Source of the DNA: Dermatemys mawii
Lineage: Eukaryota; Chordata; Testudines; Dermatemydidae
DNA length: 64,000 nt
Assembly (NCBI GenBank): GCA_007922305.1
Contig: ML677343.1
Coordinates: forward strand, 29,331,915 to 29,395,914
Direction of reading: 5' to 3'
Below are positions 1-11,368 of the stretch, piece after piece (position 1 is the stretch's first letter; the number at the start of each line of letters is the position of its first letter). A model generated the notes under the pieces. It searched no databases. It was not told the origin of the DNA and saw only the letters and a program-made list of their open reading frames with translations. The position numbers and the translations under genes are program-made.

Positions 1-344
1 CTCAGTGCATCAAACATGTCTTGCAGGGTTTTTATTCATAAAGGGTAACATGTAAGCTACCCACAGAAAGCTCATAACTTATCAGAACTTATAAGCATTG
101 TGAGACGTATGTACAAGTAAAATATAAGGGATAATGTAACCATTCACTTGAAAGTATGTTTTAGGCTCTGGAGTAAAAGTTAGTCACAGAAGGGGCTAAT
201 ATGTCTCTGTCATGGCCCATTCAAGCTGGTGGTTAGCTGGTGATATAATGCAAGGCTTAATTGTCTATCCATACTCCATCCCAAGACTATCAATGGAAGA
301 CCATCAGAAACACCTGCAAACAATCAATCACTTGGAGCAAAAAT
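1..344. other. Unassigned non-coding stretch
   Basis: No recognisable repeat, exon or RNA gene is visible. The right edge grades into the CR1 fragment somewhere between about 340 and 361. Confidence 0.4.
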
Positions 345-1190
345 TCTTGTTATAATCCCTAAATGCATGACCTTGCACTTTTCACTATTAAAGTTCATCC
401 TATTACTTTTCTCCAGGTTACAAGGTTGTCCAGATCTTCCTGTATGATATCCCGGTTCTTCTCTGTATTGCCAATACCTCCCAGCTTTGTGTCATCTGCA
501 AACTTTATTAGCACACTCCCACTTTTTGTGCTGAGGTCAGTAAAAAAAAGATTGGTCCCATAAACGATCCCTGAGGAACTCCATTAGTAACCTCCCTCCA
601 GCCTGACAATTCACGTTTCAGTATGACCCACTGTAGTCTCTCCTCTAACCAGTTCTTTATCCACCTTTCAATTTTCAGATTGATCCTTATCTTTTCCAAT
701 TTAATTAATAATTCCCCATATGGAACCGTATCAAGTGCCTTACTGAAATTGAGGAAAATTAGATCCACTGTGTTTCCTTTGTCTAAGAAGTCTGTTACCT
801 TTTCAAAGAAGGAAATCAGGTTGGTTTGCCATGATCTACCTTTTGTAAAACCATGCTGTATTTTGTCCCAATTACCATTGATCTCAATGTCCTTAACTAC
901 TTTCTCCTTCAAAAATTTTTCCAAGACTTTGTACACCACAGATGTAACTTTGTAACTACAGATGTTAAACTAACAGGCCTATAGTTACCTGGATCACATT
1001 TTTTCCCTTTCTTAAAAATAGGAACTATGTTAGCAATTCTCCAGTCATATGGTACAACCCCTGAGTTTACACGTTAATTAAAAAATTTTGCTAATGGGCT
1101 TGAAATTTCATGTGCCAGTTCCTTTAATATTCTTGGATGAAGATTATCTGGGCCCCCACGATTTAGTCCCATTAAGCTGTTTGAGTTTGG
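345..1190 (-). mobile_element. CR1-type LINE, internal reverse-transcriptase fragment (broken)
   Basis: Reading the minus strand from about 1190 down to 363 gives a CR1-clade reverse transcriptase in at least three frames. The first part has HPRILKEL and VPIFKKGKK followed by NYRPVSL (about 960-1170, with an in-frame stop near 1080). The second is the open frame 939-508, with FSKALD (the FxxAFD box), GVPQGS and WIKNWL. The third, after a frameshift in an oligo-A run at 541-549, carries FADDTK at about 491-505. So the catalytic aspartates are still readable although the protein cannot be made. The match to the CR1 layout ends abruptly near 1190, and the 3' UTR and octamer tail are missing, so this is an internal fragment. 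In intact LINEs this enzyme reverse-transcribes the element's RNA at a nicked target. The family call rests on recognised motifs. Confidence 0.9.
938..965 (-). repeat. 20-bp duplication inside the CR1 fragment
   Basis: The octamer ACAGATGT occurs at 938-945 and again at 958-965, with GTAACT also repeated between them. A 20-bp insertion is not a multiple of three. It coincides with the frame change between the NYRPVSL segment and the YKVLEK segment of the reverse transcriptase. Confidence 0.7.
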
Positions 1191-1259
1191 CACACCCTCC
1201 CAGCAAGATCCATTGTTTGCTATGTGAGCTGTTTCAGTTTCCAGGTTGGATTTCTAAGG

Positions 1260-1583
1260 CAGGGGTTCCCAAACTTGTTCCGTAACTTGGCCAGGGTAAG
1301 CCCCTGGCTGGATCCAAGGTGTTTTGTTTACCCAAGTGGCCATAGGTTCAGCCACATGCAGCTCCCACTGGCCGCAGTTTGCCATTCCTATCCAATGGGA
1401 GCTGTAGGAAGCAGCGCGGGCCAGGCCACCACTTCCTAGAGCTCCCATTGGCCAGGAATGGTGAACTGCGGCTAGTGGGAGCTGCGAGTGGCCGAACCTA
1501 CGGTCACCCAGGTAAACAAAACATCTTGCGGCCAGCCAGGGGCTTACCCTGGCCACGCCACGGAACAAATTTGGGAACCCCTG
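1260..1583. mobile_element. Palindromic non-autonomous hAT element with 8-bp target duplication
   Basis: The element begins CAGGGGTTCCCAAA and ends TTTGGGAACCCCTG. It is a nearly complete palindrome: two arms of about 150 bp (roughly 1260-1415 and 1428-1583) pair with each other around a short GC-rich centre. TTCTAAGG (1252-1259) and TTCCAAGG (1584-1591) flank it, an 8-bp target duplication with one mismatch, as expected for hAT transposases. It contains no transposase, and the open frames on both strands are by-products of the palindrome. It would have been mobilised in trans by a hAT transposase. It lies about 70 bp from the end of the CR1 fragment, not inside its recognisable part. Confidence 0.9.
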
Positions 1584-1591
1584 TTCCAAGG

Positions 1592-3802
1592 TGTTCTCTC
1601 TGTAGAATACATTGCAGCCATCTAATTTGGTGGTGACAAAGGCATGGATCACGGTACCAGGGTCTGCATCTGAAATAAAACACAAACACGCATGAAACAA
1701 ACAAAACCAGCCAGTCTCCTAGCCAGGCACAGAAGGCAAAAGCTATCCCTCCAAACTGTGGCTAGGCACTTAAACGCAGCTCCAGATCCAGCTATGGCTC
1801 CAGACTGGACACCACTAAGAAACGATGGGTATGAATTTTCAGTGTGAGGATCAACCACAATCTCTGCCATGCCTTCTGGCTACCCTAGTAGCATCACACA
1901 ATTAGTCTGCTTTGAACGTATCTGGATTGAACTTTAGCCAGCCAATTCTTACTCCAGCTTCCTTTTTCGCTGCTCCAGCAGACCCCAAAGGCAGTAGAAT
2001 TGTTATATGAATTGGCAAGATGTGGAGACAGAGTGCATGGGCGGGGATGCGACCCCAAGCACCTCAGGTACTCTTATTCACCACTTGTTCATGGGCTGAG
2101 AGAATGGGCTCAATCCGCCTGATCCCCTGCTGACATTCCCATCCCCCTACGTGTGCTTGGGAAAAACATATGGCCCAAGCTTTAGGTAGCTCTTTGGGGG
2201 CTCTGTTATGACAGAAGTCATGGTATCGTGCATCATGATGATGATGATTAGCTTATCCTACACTGCATCACACTGTCTGTTCATTGATGGTACACATGCA
2301 TCCCATGGTCTGCAAGTTGTGTTATTGCAATATGCACTGTGGAATGACAATCTAACAGTAGTTTTCTGAGGTGTGGTTAAATGCACATTTCTTTTCAAAC
2401 TGTGTGTTTATGATGGAGAATAGATCTGCATAAAGACTTAGACTGCTGCAAATTTCATAGTGCCATGTCCCAACATGGATCACTTTCCAATTTCATTCCC
2501 CCTCAGGATTCTCTGTCAATGTCTCCCAGTTTCATTAATCTTGTGTTTTACTATCTGAAGACCTCCAGCTCTCTCCGCTCCTTCCAAGATGTGACAGTGT
2601 TTCTCCTCAAGCGCTGACGAGTGCTGTTTCTCATTCTGAAACAGAGCTGCTCCCTCTTGTAAGCACCACATGCAGTTTTAAATAATACTTATTCATCAGT
2701 GAAGGCTATAGTAAGCCAGCTCTGGATTTCCATGCTGAGGTACTGATGTGTTTTACATCCCTTTCCTTTCTCAAAAGGGATTTTCTGTCTCCGAACACTA
2801 AATATGAGAAGCATTTTTCAAATTCTTTGACAGAATGCTTTTAACATATCAGTAGGGTTAATAAATCTCTTCCATTTGTCCCATTCACTTTTACGCTTGA
2901 TGAAGAATTGATCAGGAACAAGCTGGGCTTGTGAGGAGGGCTCTGTTTCTAAGGCCGAAGTAAAAGTGATATATTATGCTCCAGGGCTTGGATACAAAGA
3001 GGTTTGCTTGGAGCAGTGGACTCGTCACTCCGGAGAACCTTCCTCGGAAAGTAAGGAAACTTGACAAAATTATGCCAGAGCACCAGCATGTCAGCTCCAT
3101 TCCCATTCCCTGAAGCTTTCAGGCAGATTTTTATTTTCTGTTGCTTGCTCCAGATGTGAATATTGGCTCATTCTAGAGCAGGAGCAACTAGTTGGATCCA
3201 ACTGATCAGCCATGTACAAATAGAGATGAGACCAAACCAAAGTCCCAGTAGCTCTTAACAATGGGATGTTTGGACCAGACCAGGGGATGAGGATTATTGT
3301 GAAAGAGGCTCTTATTTTTCTAACAGGTCAAACTGGATTCCTGCATCCAGACACAAGTGTTGTTCGATTTCTGGTTCTGAAGCTGCCTCTTGCATTCCTT
3401 TCCGTGTTCAAAGTTTTGTAGGGTGTTTTTGTCATTCACACTGGGTTACAGTAATCAGTTCCCCTCCATATGCTTTGACATTCTCTCAAATTAGAGTGAC
3501 AATTCATTTACATTTAAGATCCCAGACACTTACACCTCTGAAAACACCCTTATCTCACAAGTGGGTCACAGGCACACATGGTAATTTAAAACAGGACAGT
3601 TCAACAAAGTGTCTCTCTTCAAAGTCAGTCTTTAACAGAAGGGAGCAAGAGATAATGTCACTCATTAGAACTTTTGTATCAACTTTTAAATCAGTGTTGT
3701 TTTGAATGACCCAATTTTTTTGTAGCATGAGAGACCCTTTGTGGAAGGTTTTAGCATGATCAAGGCTTGAACCTCTAGCTTTCATGACAGAGCCTGGCAC
3801 TA
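1592..3802. other. Unassigned non-coding stretch with a short (ATG)n run
   Basis: I recognise no exon or repeat family here. A short ATG trinucleotide run lies at about 2233-2247. The frames present are under 80 codons and have no domain signature. Confidence 0.4.
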
Positions 3803-4042
3803 CAGTATAATTCCAGTTATCCAAATTCCTTTTATCTAGTGCTTTAGTAAACTCAGTGAAATTTTTTGGTCTTTCTTATTAAATAAAGTATTAAGAAAAT
3901 ATCAGCATTACTCCCTTCATTCCTTATATTTCTGTATCAGTGAAAATGCAGCTCAAAATAGCACTTCCATTTATCCAAACATCTGGTTACCCCCAAAGTT
4001 TTGGATGTTCCCCAGATCATTTGGATAAATCAGAATGCACTG
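3803..4042. mobile_element. Pogo/Tigger-like MITE (Tc1-mariner superfamily)
   Basis: The left terminus reads CAGTATAATTCCAGTTATCC and the right terminus, read on the minus strand, CAGTGCATTCTGATTTATCC. These are imperfect inverted repeats of about 25 bp. TA dinucleotides flank both ends (3801-3802 and 4043-4044), the usual target duplication of this superfamily. The CAGT start and TTATCC element resemble pogo/Tigger ends. The 240-bp interior is AT-rich and has no transposase frame, so it is a non-autonomous relic. Confidence 0.75.
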
Positions 4043-4149
4043 TATTTAGATGCTCTATTCTCTTACACTCACTATCATTTAAAGGAACAGCTCATGGAGA
4101 CAGGTCATTTTTATGAAGGGCTTTGTGAAACATAAACCACAGGGAATGA

Positions 4150-4410
4150 ACCACAGCCCATTGAAGTCAAACATAAACATCTAGCAACATAGTTATACTA
4201 ACTAAAGTGGGGGCTGAGGGTGGAAAAATTAGGCCAGATCTTGAGGGTTTTTTACTCAGCCCTTTGTCAAGCAAAACTCCCACTGATTCCCATCACTCAA
4301 GAATATATGGCAACATTTTCAAAAGCTCCTAGGTGATTTAAGAGCCTCAGTCTGAGTGTCAAAAGCGACTTAGGCATTTAGGAACATAAGTCCCATTGAC
4401 TTTCTATGAG
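4150..4410. repeat. Cluster of palindromic TTGACTTCAATGG-type repeat pieces
   Basis: CCCATTGAAGTCAA (4157-4170), AACTCCCACTGATTCCCAT (about 4275-4294) and AAGTCCCATTGACTTTC (4388-4404) are variants of one short palindromic core that recurs across the window. The last sits in a block of TTTTCAAAAG and TTAGGCATTTAGG words, also found near 15535-15715 and 20840-20945. Probably decayed foldback repeats; the family is not identified. Confidence 0.5.
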
Positions 4411-5589
4411 AAAATGGAAAATTTGGCCAAAAATGAAAATTAGGTAACAACTAAGGAAAAGCTACATCCCTTTGGGGTTTTCCATGCTGATGAGACCTGC
4501 CCCAGCATTGGTTCATCCTGGCCAGACCTGCTCCCCTCCATTATCAAGCCCTTCTCTTTCCCTCCTGCCCCCTGCATCCATTGGTCCCATGCTGTGGGGT
4601 GGGGCTGCTTCAAATGTGGTGTAGAAGCTGCTGGAGCTGGCTCTGCATATAAGCTCAGGAGCTCTATTCAGGGGGATTTTCCTGATGGGGCAGGGGGAAA
4701 AATGTGACACAGACCAATAATTCTGCCCCTTTTCTCTTATTTTTCTGAATAGCGCCATGAACATTAGGGGCCTTGTATAAATAATGAGTCGTAATGACAT
4801 CAGGTTAGATAGGTATTCTATAAATAGTCCAGGTCCTGTTGAAGTAAGCAGGAGTCCAGCAACTGGCTGCAGTATTTCTAGAGTCAAGCCCAGTGGGTCC
4901 ACTGCACATTGCTGCTTTGATAGTGAAATTCACATGGGGTGGTCTTATTTGCATTGTGCTCAAATGTTTAAAACCTAACAAAACTGAACTTGAAATGCAT
5001 AGCTTTAGTTGGCCCCTCTGATCCCAAAGTCCTGATTTTATAGGATATGTTTTCATAAATGTAAACTTTCCTCTCTCCCTAAAATCTGTGATGAGGAGAA
5101 TGGTGTTCAGATTAATTAATTAATCAGATTTTCAAAAAAGAGCCCTTGGAAAACTTACAACTTTATCCTCTGCATATGGCCAACATCTGGAGAATCCATC
5201 AGGCTTTTCATTCATTGTCTTCACCTTTTCCGCAGCTCTGTGTGTATGCTACTCAGTGCCAAAGTGAGCATGTGCAACAATTAGAAACAATATCTTCTCA
5301 CAAGTGTCTTGCAAATAAAGAATTTTCTCTGGAGTTATTTCCATTAAACTCATTTGCTACATGCAGCAGTGCTCCCTTAGAGGGGAATAAAGAATTGATA
5401 CTCCAATCCTATTTGTATTTGTTTGTTCTCCTATAGAAATTAACACCAGGTTCATGTACAATTTCAATCTTACAAAGACTCCTGCTCATGCTTAGCTCGA
5501 AGCACATGAGTAGTTCCATGGAAATTGCATGTTGCATTGCATATTGAAGTGAGATTACTTATGTGCATATAGTTAAGCATGGTTATAAG
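4411..5589. other. Unassigned non-coding stretch
   Basis: Ordinary-looking sequence with a C-rich part at about 4500-4620. No gene or classifiable repeat is seen; the frames up to 129 codons lack any domain signature. Confidence 0.4.
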
Positions 5590-5700
5590 TCTTTATGGGA
5601 CATCAGGCTTATTTCATGGCTACCTGGAAGGGAACAGACTAGTGGGACATTGCAGAGATCAGTATTTGGGCTACTCTTATGTAATGTCTCTATTATTGAA
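5590..5700 (+). mobile_element. Short CR1/L2-like reverse-transcriptase relic
   Basis: Plus-strand translation at about 5636-5700 reads TSGTLQRSVFGLLLCNVSI. This aligns by eye with the TSGVPQGS-VLGPLLFN-F-I block of CR1/L2-type reverse transcriptases. Only a few dozen codons are recognisable. Its orientation is opposite to the LINE that follows, so it is a separate, older insertion. Confidence 0.5.
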
Positions 5701-6009
5701 ATGGAACAATGAGTAAACCACATGCCAATGAAATTAATTGGTTTTACTACATGGGAAGGAGTTCTACCTAGCAGTGAGGATAAAGGGAAATAATCTAAGA
5801 GGATATACAACAATAACTTAGAGCATTTTTTCATCTCTTCTTCTTCAGGTTCCATCCATCAGCTGAGCAGTGATGAAGGGGCCAAATGAAGTCTTTCCAC
5901 CGCTTTGTCTTTTACCAGCTTCATGTCTTCATTCACTTTTTTGTTCCATGTCATTCTTCAGTGTCTATTCAATGCATCCTCTCTTTCTAGTTCCTGCTAG
6001 TTCTGATGC

Positions 6010-7200
6010 ATATCACCATGTATGGTATCCTTTCCAGGTTCATTCTCAAGATATGTCCAAACCATTGCAGTCATCTTTCTTGAATCTTTTGAAACAGAGT
6101 TATTTCTCGCCCCAGCTGTTTTATTGTCACTTCATTTTTTGCAGACTTGAAACTCTCAGTAGATCCCCGAGCCATTTCATTTCTGCAGTCAATATAATTT
6201 GTCAGCTTTCCTCATATTCCAACACCCCCACAAGACAGAATTATCTGCATGACAACTGTCCCATATATTCTAATTTTTGTTTTTATTGAAATGTCTTTAG
6301 TCTTCCACATCTTGCAAAGTTTCCCAAATGCAGCAGCAGCTAATCTGATTCTTCCTTTTATGTCATTGTCACAATTTCTATTCTTCTAGACCAGACTTCC
6401 AAGGTACAGAGTTTTTGCCACTTCTAGTTCTTTGTATCCAACTTTGATTATCTCTTCCTCTCATCTTCCAATTGCCATAATTTTAACTTCTCTATGCTGA
6501 TCTTCAGTCCACATTTTTCTGCTTTCCCCATTTTTGTCAGTTATTCTCTGTAAATCCTACTTGGTTAGTACTATGAAATCATTATTGTCTGTGAATCTAA
6601 GAATATTCACTGTCCTCCTTCACAGCATTGACTCTTCTTATTGCTTCTCTTAGTGCTTCCAGCTGTTACTGCTTTGACTACTAAGTTGAACAAATCTGGC
6701 AAATAGTGTGCATCCTTGTCTCGCTCCTACAATTGTCCTGAACCATTCTGTCAGCTCCTTGTCTACTCTCACTGCACTCATCAACTTGCTGAAGATGTTT
6801 TCTATCAGCTTCATCAATTTCTCAAGACTTGTCATAGCCCTTTCTGACAAATGCTGTCAAAAGCCGGTTTCAGCTCTCCAATGCTGTTGTAATCGGGTTT
6901 TCAGCTGTATTCTATGTACTTCTCTGATCCCTGCATCCTGGTCTAAATCTGACCTGTTCTGCAAGCACCACTTCCATGTCTCTTTAGTCTCTTCTGCAAC
7001 TTCTTGGTGAATACCTAACCTGGAGCATTCAGTAAACTGATTCTTCTGCAGTGCTGACACTCACTCTTATCTTCTTTTTTATAGATCGCTATTATTATCA
7101 CTTTCCCCCATTTGCTTAGCACCTGCTCTTGTTTGTGAATCTTCTTGAATAGCTTGTGCATTTTCTTTTCTGTGTGTTCCTTACCTGCCTGCTGCATCTC
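6010..7200 (-). pseudogene. Reverse transcriptase and C-terminal part of the RTE-like LINE (broken)
   Basis: Minus-strand order: AIYKKEDKSECQHCRRISLL (about 7020-7090), FGFRPG-like remnants near 6950, and AVRVDKELTEWFR followed by GARQGC (about 6710-6770). Then come LRFTDNND (about 6579-6602), LYLGSLV (about 6390-6410), a KLCKMWKTKDIS block (about 6280-6320) and RWFGHILRM (about 6040-6066). The catalytic FADD box is expected at LRFTDNND, so the second aspartate is lost. With the stop codons, this shows a dead copy. Confidence 0.8.
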
Positions 7201-7829
7201 TGGGGTTATGTTGTCATTGAGATCTTCATTACTTTAAAAAATTATGGCATCTGCCTTTCCATGTTTGTATTGGGAATTTTCTCCAAGATTGTTTCATCTA
7301 CTACATTCTGCTCTTCAAAATATTTTTTCAGTTGTTTATTCCTTGCTTGTTCATCTTTATATGCTCATGCTTATCTTTCACTGCTAGTATCTTCAACTTA
7401 TATGTCCCATTCGGTTCTCCTATCTTGCAATACAACCCTGTGTCACATTTCCCTTTCTGTCATCATTATCTTTTTTTATACAGTTCACTTATCCAGTTGT
7501 TTGTCTCTCTTCACTTGTTTTATATCTCTGGTCAACTTATTGAACTCAGCTCTAAAACTTGTATCTTCTTCTTTTTTTTTTTAATTCTCTTTCAGCTTCT
7601 AATGCTTGTCACTCAACAGCAGCACTTAATCCATTACCTGCCATGTTTTTTTTTATTCAGCCTTGCTACCCAACAATTGTTCTCATAATACCATTTTTAC
7701 ACTGTTCCATTTCTCTTCATTTTTCCTTTTTTTCTTTCACCAGATATGTGATTTTTTTTTCACATGGTTTCTTTGTATTTTTTTCTGATTTCTGGCTCTT
7801 CCAATGTCATAGATCTTAGTTCTCAGCAC

Positions 7830-8560
7830 TCTTTTTGAGCTCAACCTCATTGATACTGGCACTAATTTATGATCTGATCCGATATTGACCACAAATGATT
7901 TGCATGACAGCACGCTAGATTTCCGTCTGATTCACAAGAATGATGTTGATCAATATCTTCATTTGCCCACCAGGTGATATCCAAGTCCATTTCCTCTGCA
8001 ACTGTCTTTGTGGAAATAGCATGTTTGAAACCAACATAGGCTACTAAATTTCTGCCTTTCTCTTCTTTTGTTTTCTTCATTCAGTCTGAATCAGCCGATT
8101 GCTCTAGCCCAGGAATTCCAGTCCAATCCAACTTTTCCATTAAAATCTCCCATCTCCAATAACATATCTTGCCTTGAAAATTCTTGTATTGTTCTGTAGG
8201 TATTTATAAAATTAATCAGTTTCTAAGTGCTGCTCAGGTTGATATATATATTTGTACTACCGTGACCACTCCAGGTTTACTTTTCAATCTTGTCTTCAAC
8301 ATACAAGGAGATATCAGGTTAAATGCCATAAGAACTCAGCTTGTATTCAGTTTTAGCACCAATGCAACTTATCTTGGTGTCCACCGTCTTCTCCTTCCGA
8401 CATCAATATCCCGTGCTGCCCTTTGTTTTCCCATCTTCTTTCACATAAACTGATTAATGTTTGCCTGATATCTTTTCAGCTTGTGTATCATTACTCCTAG
8501 TGTTCCTGTCTGGTACAGTGTTCTTACGTTCTATGTTCCGATAAATGTCTTATCCTTCAA
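7830..8560 (-). pseudogene. APE-type endonuclease domain of the RTE-like LINE (broken)
   Basis: In minus-strand order: G-T-stop-NVRTLYQ (the expected Trp codon reads TAG), a long degraded stretch, then GDFNGKVGLDWNSWARAIG. Next comes a degraded stretch where KWTWISPGGQ is readable, and finally GSDHKL. GDFN and SDH are the metal-binding and catalytic signatures of exonuclease III-like nucleases and are intact, but they lie in different frames separated by stops. In a live element this domain nicks target DNA to prime reverse transcription. Confidence 0.8.
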
Positions 8561-9127
8561 GCTGATCATGTGATTGCCTGTTGTGCATGTTGTGTTTCTT
8601 TGTTCTGATTGCATACTCTTCACCCCTGCATTGGTTTTTGAACAGTGAACTTGGCCCTTGTTTGTCTGGATGATGATGACCAAGCCAGCATGCTTTTGTT
8701 TCTCTTTTCATTCATGTGGTTTCTATGGTCCAATATTTGCCAAGTGTCTACCCATGGCTCCTTCGCTTTGTGATTCACCAGTATATCACAATCCATCTGC
8801 AACACTGTTCTAAGCTATCCACCAGCTTGCTCAAGTACCTTACAGTCAATGATATACTTTGGAAGCTATTTTGCTGGCAGTGCTGCAGGAGACATTGTGC
8901 ACTTGGATGGCCATATGTACCATTCCACTAATGGTGGTTGTTGATAGCTACCCTCACTAGTTTTATCATGCCAGTTGAGGCAGGGTTCTGGAGTGTGGTG
9001 CTGCAGTGCATGTACAGCTACTTGGATCTCCTAGTGAGAGTTGAGTGAGTCACCAGGAACAAACATATAACCCCTTGTAGGAGTGGTTGTGTCTACACTG
9101 TCTTTTGAATTCACCCCATGCACCTCA

Positions 9128-9290
9128 GCAGTTTTCATCTGCAGATCTCAAATTGCCTTACAAAGATGGGTCAGCATTATTTATCCTGCTATGACAGGGT
9201 AATTGAGAGTCAGACTGATTAAGTGACTTGTCCAAGGTCATGCAAGGCTAATTCAGAAACCTGAGCCCAGTTTTTATTTGATTCACAAGC
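9128..9290 (-). mobile_element. MIR-type SINE (CORE-SINE), reverse orientation
   Basis: CATCTGCAGATCTCAAA, then TTACAAAGATGGGTCAGCAT, and later GTGACTTGTCCAAGGTCATG and a degraded AGAACCCAGG-like end form the reverse complement of a MIR core and tail. The copy is highly diverged. Confidence 0.65.
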
Positions 9291-9539
9291 TTTCCCATTA
9301 CCCGCAGTTGGCTAAGAGAGTGTAGAAAAATGGGCAGAAAATTTTAAAAAAGGAAATTCTTTTTTTGAAATAATTACAGTTAATATATCTGGTCAAACAC
9401 AGTACAAAACTGATAATCAGTGGATGGGAGAAACCTAGAAACAGTGATGCTGAAGAACACTTTGTGGTGATAGAAGGTAGCAAATTAGCCATTTGTTTGT
9501 CTTCAAATATTTAGACTGTGAAACACCAAGATAAAGAGG

Positions 9540-9826
9540 AATCCTTGTTGGTGGCACCAGAGGCAATAATTAGAAGGAATGGAATGAAATTCAGAAGAGG
9601 AAAACTCTAGTCTTGAGTATCAGAAAAAATGTCCTGATGTATTGATGCAAATACATATTGGGTTATGGAATAGTCATGTCAGATAAGTGGTAAAAGCTTT
9701 ATTGTTTAGGAAATTTAAAATTGGATTGTTCTATAGGGAATTAATCCTCAAATGGCAAGGAAATAGACTAGATGATCTAATAGGCGTTCCATTTCTAGTT
9801 TCCATGATTCTACAATTCTATGATAC
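9540..9826 (+). mobile_element. CR1-type LINE 3' end
   Basis: Readable blocks are GTGGTAAAAGC...GGAAATTTAAAATTGGATTG, GACTAGATGATCTAATAGG and CCATTTCTAGTTTCCATG. They end in ATGATTCTACAATTCTATG, the octamer-like CR1 3' tail. It is a 5'-truncated 3' UTR fragment. The tail type (ATTCTATG) differs from that of the CR1 at 57826, which suggests another subfamily. Confidence 0.75.
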
Positions 9827-11360
9827 TTTTGTGTTGCTTTGCATATAAAAAGAGCTTGCAGGCTTCTTAAAGCTCTGGCAATTAAAAATGACTATTTAAG
9901 ATTTCAGTATCAGATTGGCTTGTGCGTTCCATGCTTCCTGTCACCTTTGTTAGAGAGGAAGGTACATATGCTAATGAGAACAGAGATTTTAAACACAGTT
10001 GGAAATTAGCCATAGCCTGGCCCTAAAGGAATCAATTAATGAGCTTTGGAGTTTCATCTATTTTTAGTGGCCAAAGAGTGTTCCAAGGTTAAAGGATTGT
10101 GTAATTCTGAGGGAAGGTGGAGAGGATATTTTTCCTCCCTGGAGTAAATCCAGTAGGATTTCAGAATAAAAGGTCAGTTGAACAAGGAGAATGGAGGGAA
10201 GAGATTTCTGTGACACAGCTGTTCTTGAAAACAGAAAGAAAATTGGGTGGCAAGCCAGAGTTCCTTATACTCTATCCCACTGAAGCATTTCTCAGAGTGG
10301 TGGAATGGAACAAATGTACAGTCATATTTAAGGAATTGGACCACCTACATCTTAACAAATCACAGATCTGCAAATTGACAGTAATGAAGCCATTTATAAA
10401 AAATTTAAATTCAGCTGGAAAAATAGAATAAATGCTAAAACACTGGGTTACTTGTTCAAAACAGCTTCTTAAATCCACATTTGATATGTTTGCTGGAGAA
10501 AAGAACAGAAAGGAAAAAAAGTTGCCTAAAAATATATATCTAAACCAGTAACTTTCTTCAATGTGTTTCTGGCCAACAATGGTACAATTTGGTTTATATG
10601 AAGTTGTTCAATAGGGACAAAAGGGTTTTGCATGGAAAAAGAAAATTCAAAATTTTGTCATTTAGTGGAAAAGTGAAAATTCGGGGTTAGGGAGGACATT
10701 TGTGTATCCATTTGCTTGAGATGAAAATTACTGTTAGGGTTACTAAAGACAGAAAATCTATGACCATCACAATAGTGATGGTTAAACGGGAAATGTTGAT
10801 GAATCCATTTTGAGAAGCATTCAGGCGGAATCTGAACCTCATGACCTTTCCCCTATTTTTACATAATAAAAATACATTTATTTTTTATCTGAACAATTTT
10901 TGTGGGGAGAAAAGGAATTTTGCCTAACATTACCTAGTTTTACTAAATATTATGCAAGTTTTTTCCAATTTTTTCAAACTTTATTCAGCAAAGTGGACAG
11001 GCGGAGGTAAATGTGCAAAAAAAAAACCCCAAACCCCCCCAAAACAAAAAGCCCTAAGTTCATGAAATGAACTAGCATTTGCATATCTAAGTTTTAGCTT
11101 TTTGCATTGGCTAATATGTAATGAACACAGATTCTCTTTGCACCTGCTAAAGTCTGCACAGTTACATATATACATTTTGGATGTGCAAGTGGGCCTTGAG
11201 TCTTTCAAAAGTGTTGCCTGTATTTCTAAGGTATAAGACAGAGGGGCCATTGTTCTTCCTTTAAGAGCTATTTTTAATGCATACATATTGGTACACTAGT
11301 GTAGTCATAAATGCCCCCTTTAATCTCTTTGCTGCTCTCTAATTTAGCTCCTTTAATATC
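9827..11360. other. Unassigned non-coding stretch with an A/C homopolymer patch
   Basis: No gene or repeat family recognised. A run of A and C homopolymers lies at about 11020-11047. The 104-codon frame at 10117-10431 has no recognisable motif and is taken as chance. Confidence 0.4.
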
Positions 11361-11368
11361 AACTAGAC

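Larger units (their letters stand above)
5840..8960 (-). mobile_element. Decayed near full-length endonuclease-RT LINE, RTE-like
   Basis: About 3.1 kb on the minus strand keeps the order of an APE-type non-LTR retrotransposon. From its 5' side it has an NVRTLYQ endonuclease start (8512-8532), GDFNGKVGLDW (about 8118-8152), GSDHKL (7867-7884), a lysine-rich linker (about 7250-7830), a reverse transcriptase and a C-terminal RWFGHILRM block (about 6040-6066). Every domain is broken by stops and frameshifts. The motif set suggests an RTE-like clade, but the clade cannot be settled by eye. No 3' tail or target duplication was identified, so both ends are approximate. T-rich runs on the plus strand at 7570-7800 correspond to A-rich, lysine-rich coding sequence. 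Confidence 0.85.

Noticed and set aside
1254..1700. A 148-codon minus frame across the palindromic hAT element
   Set aside because: The frame is a by-product of the hAT palindrome. Frames occur symmetrically on both strands and match no transposase.
2610..2650. CTGACGAG...GAAAC, resembling a hammerhead core
   Set aside because: The intervening bases cannot form stem II, and the flanks do not pair.
4484..4500. CTGATGAGACC, resembling a hammerhead ribozyme core
   Set aside because: The required GAAA and closing stems are not found at suitable distances.
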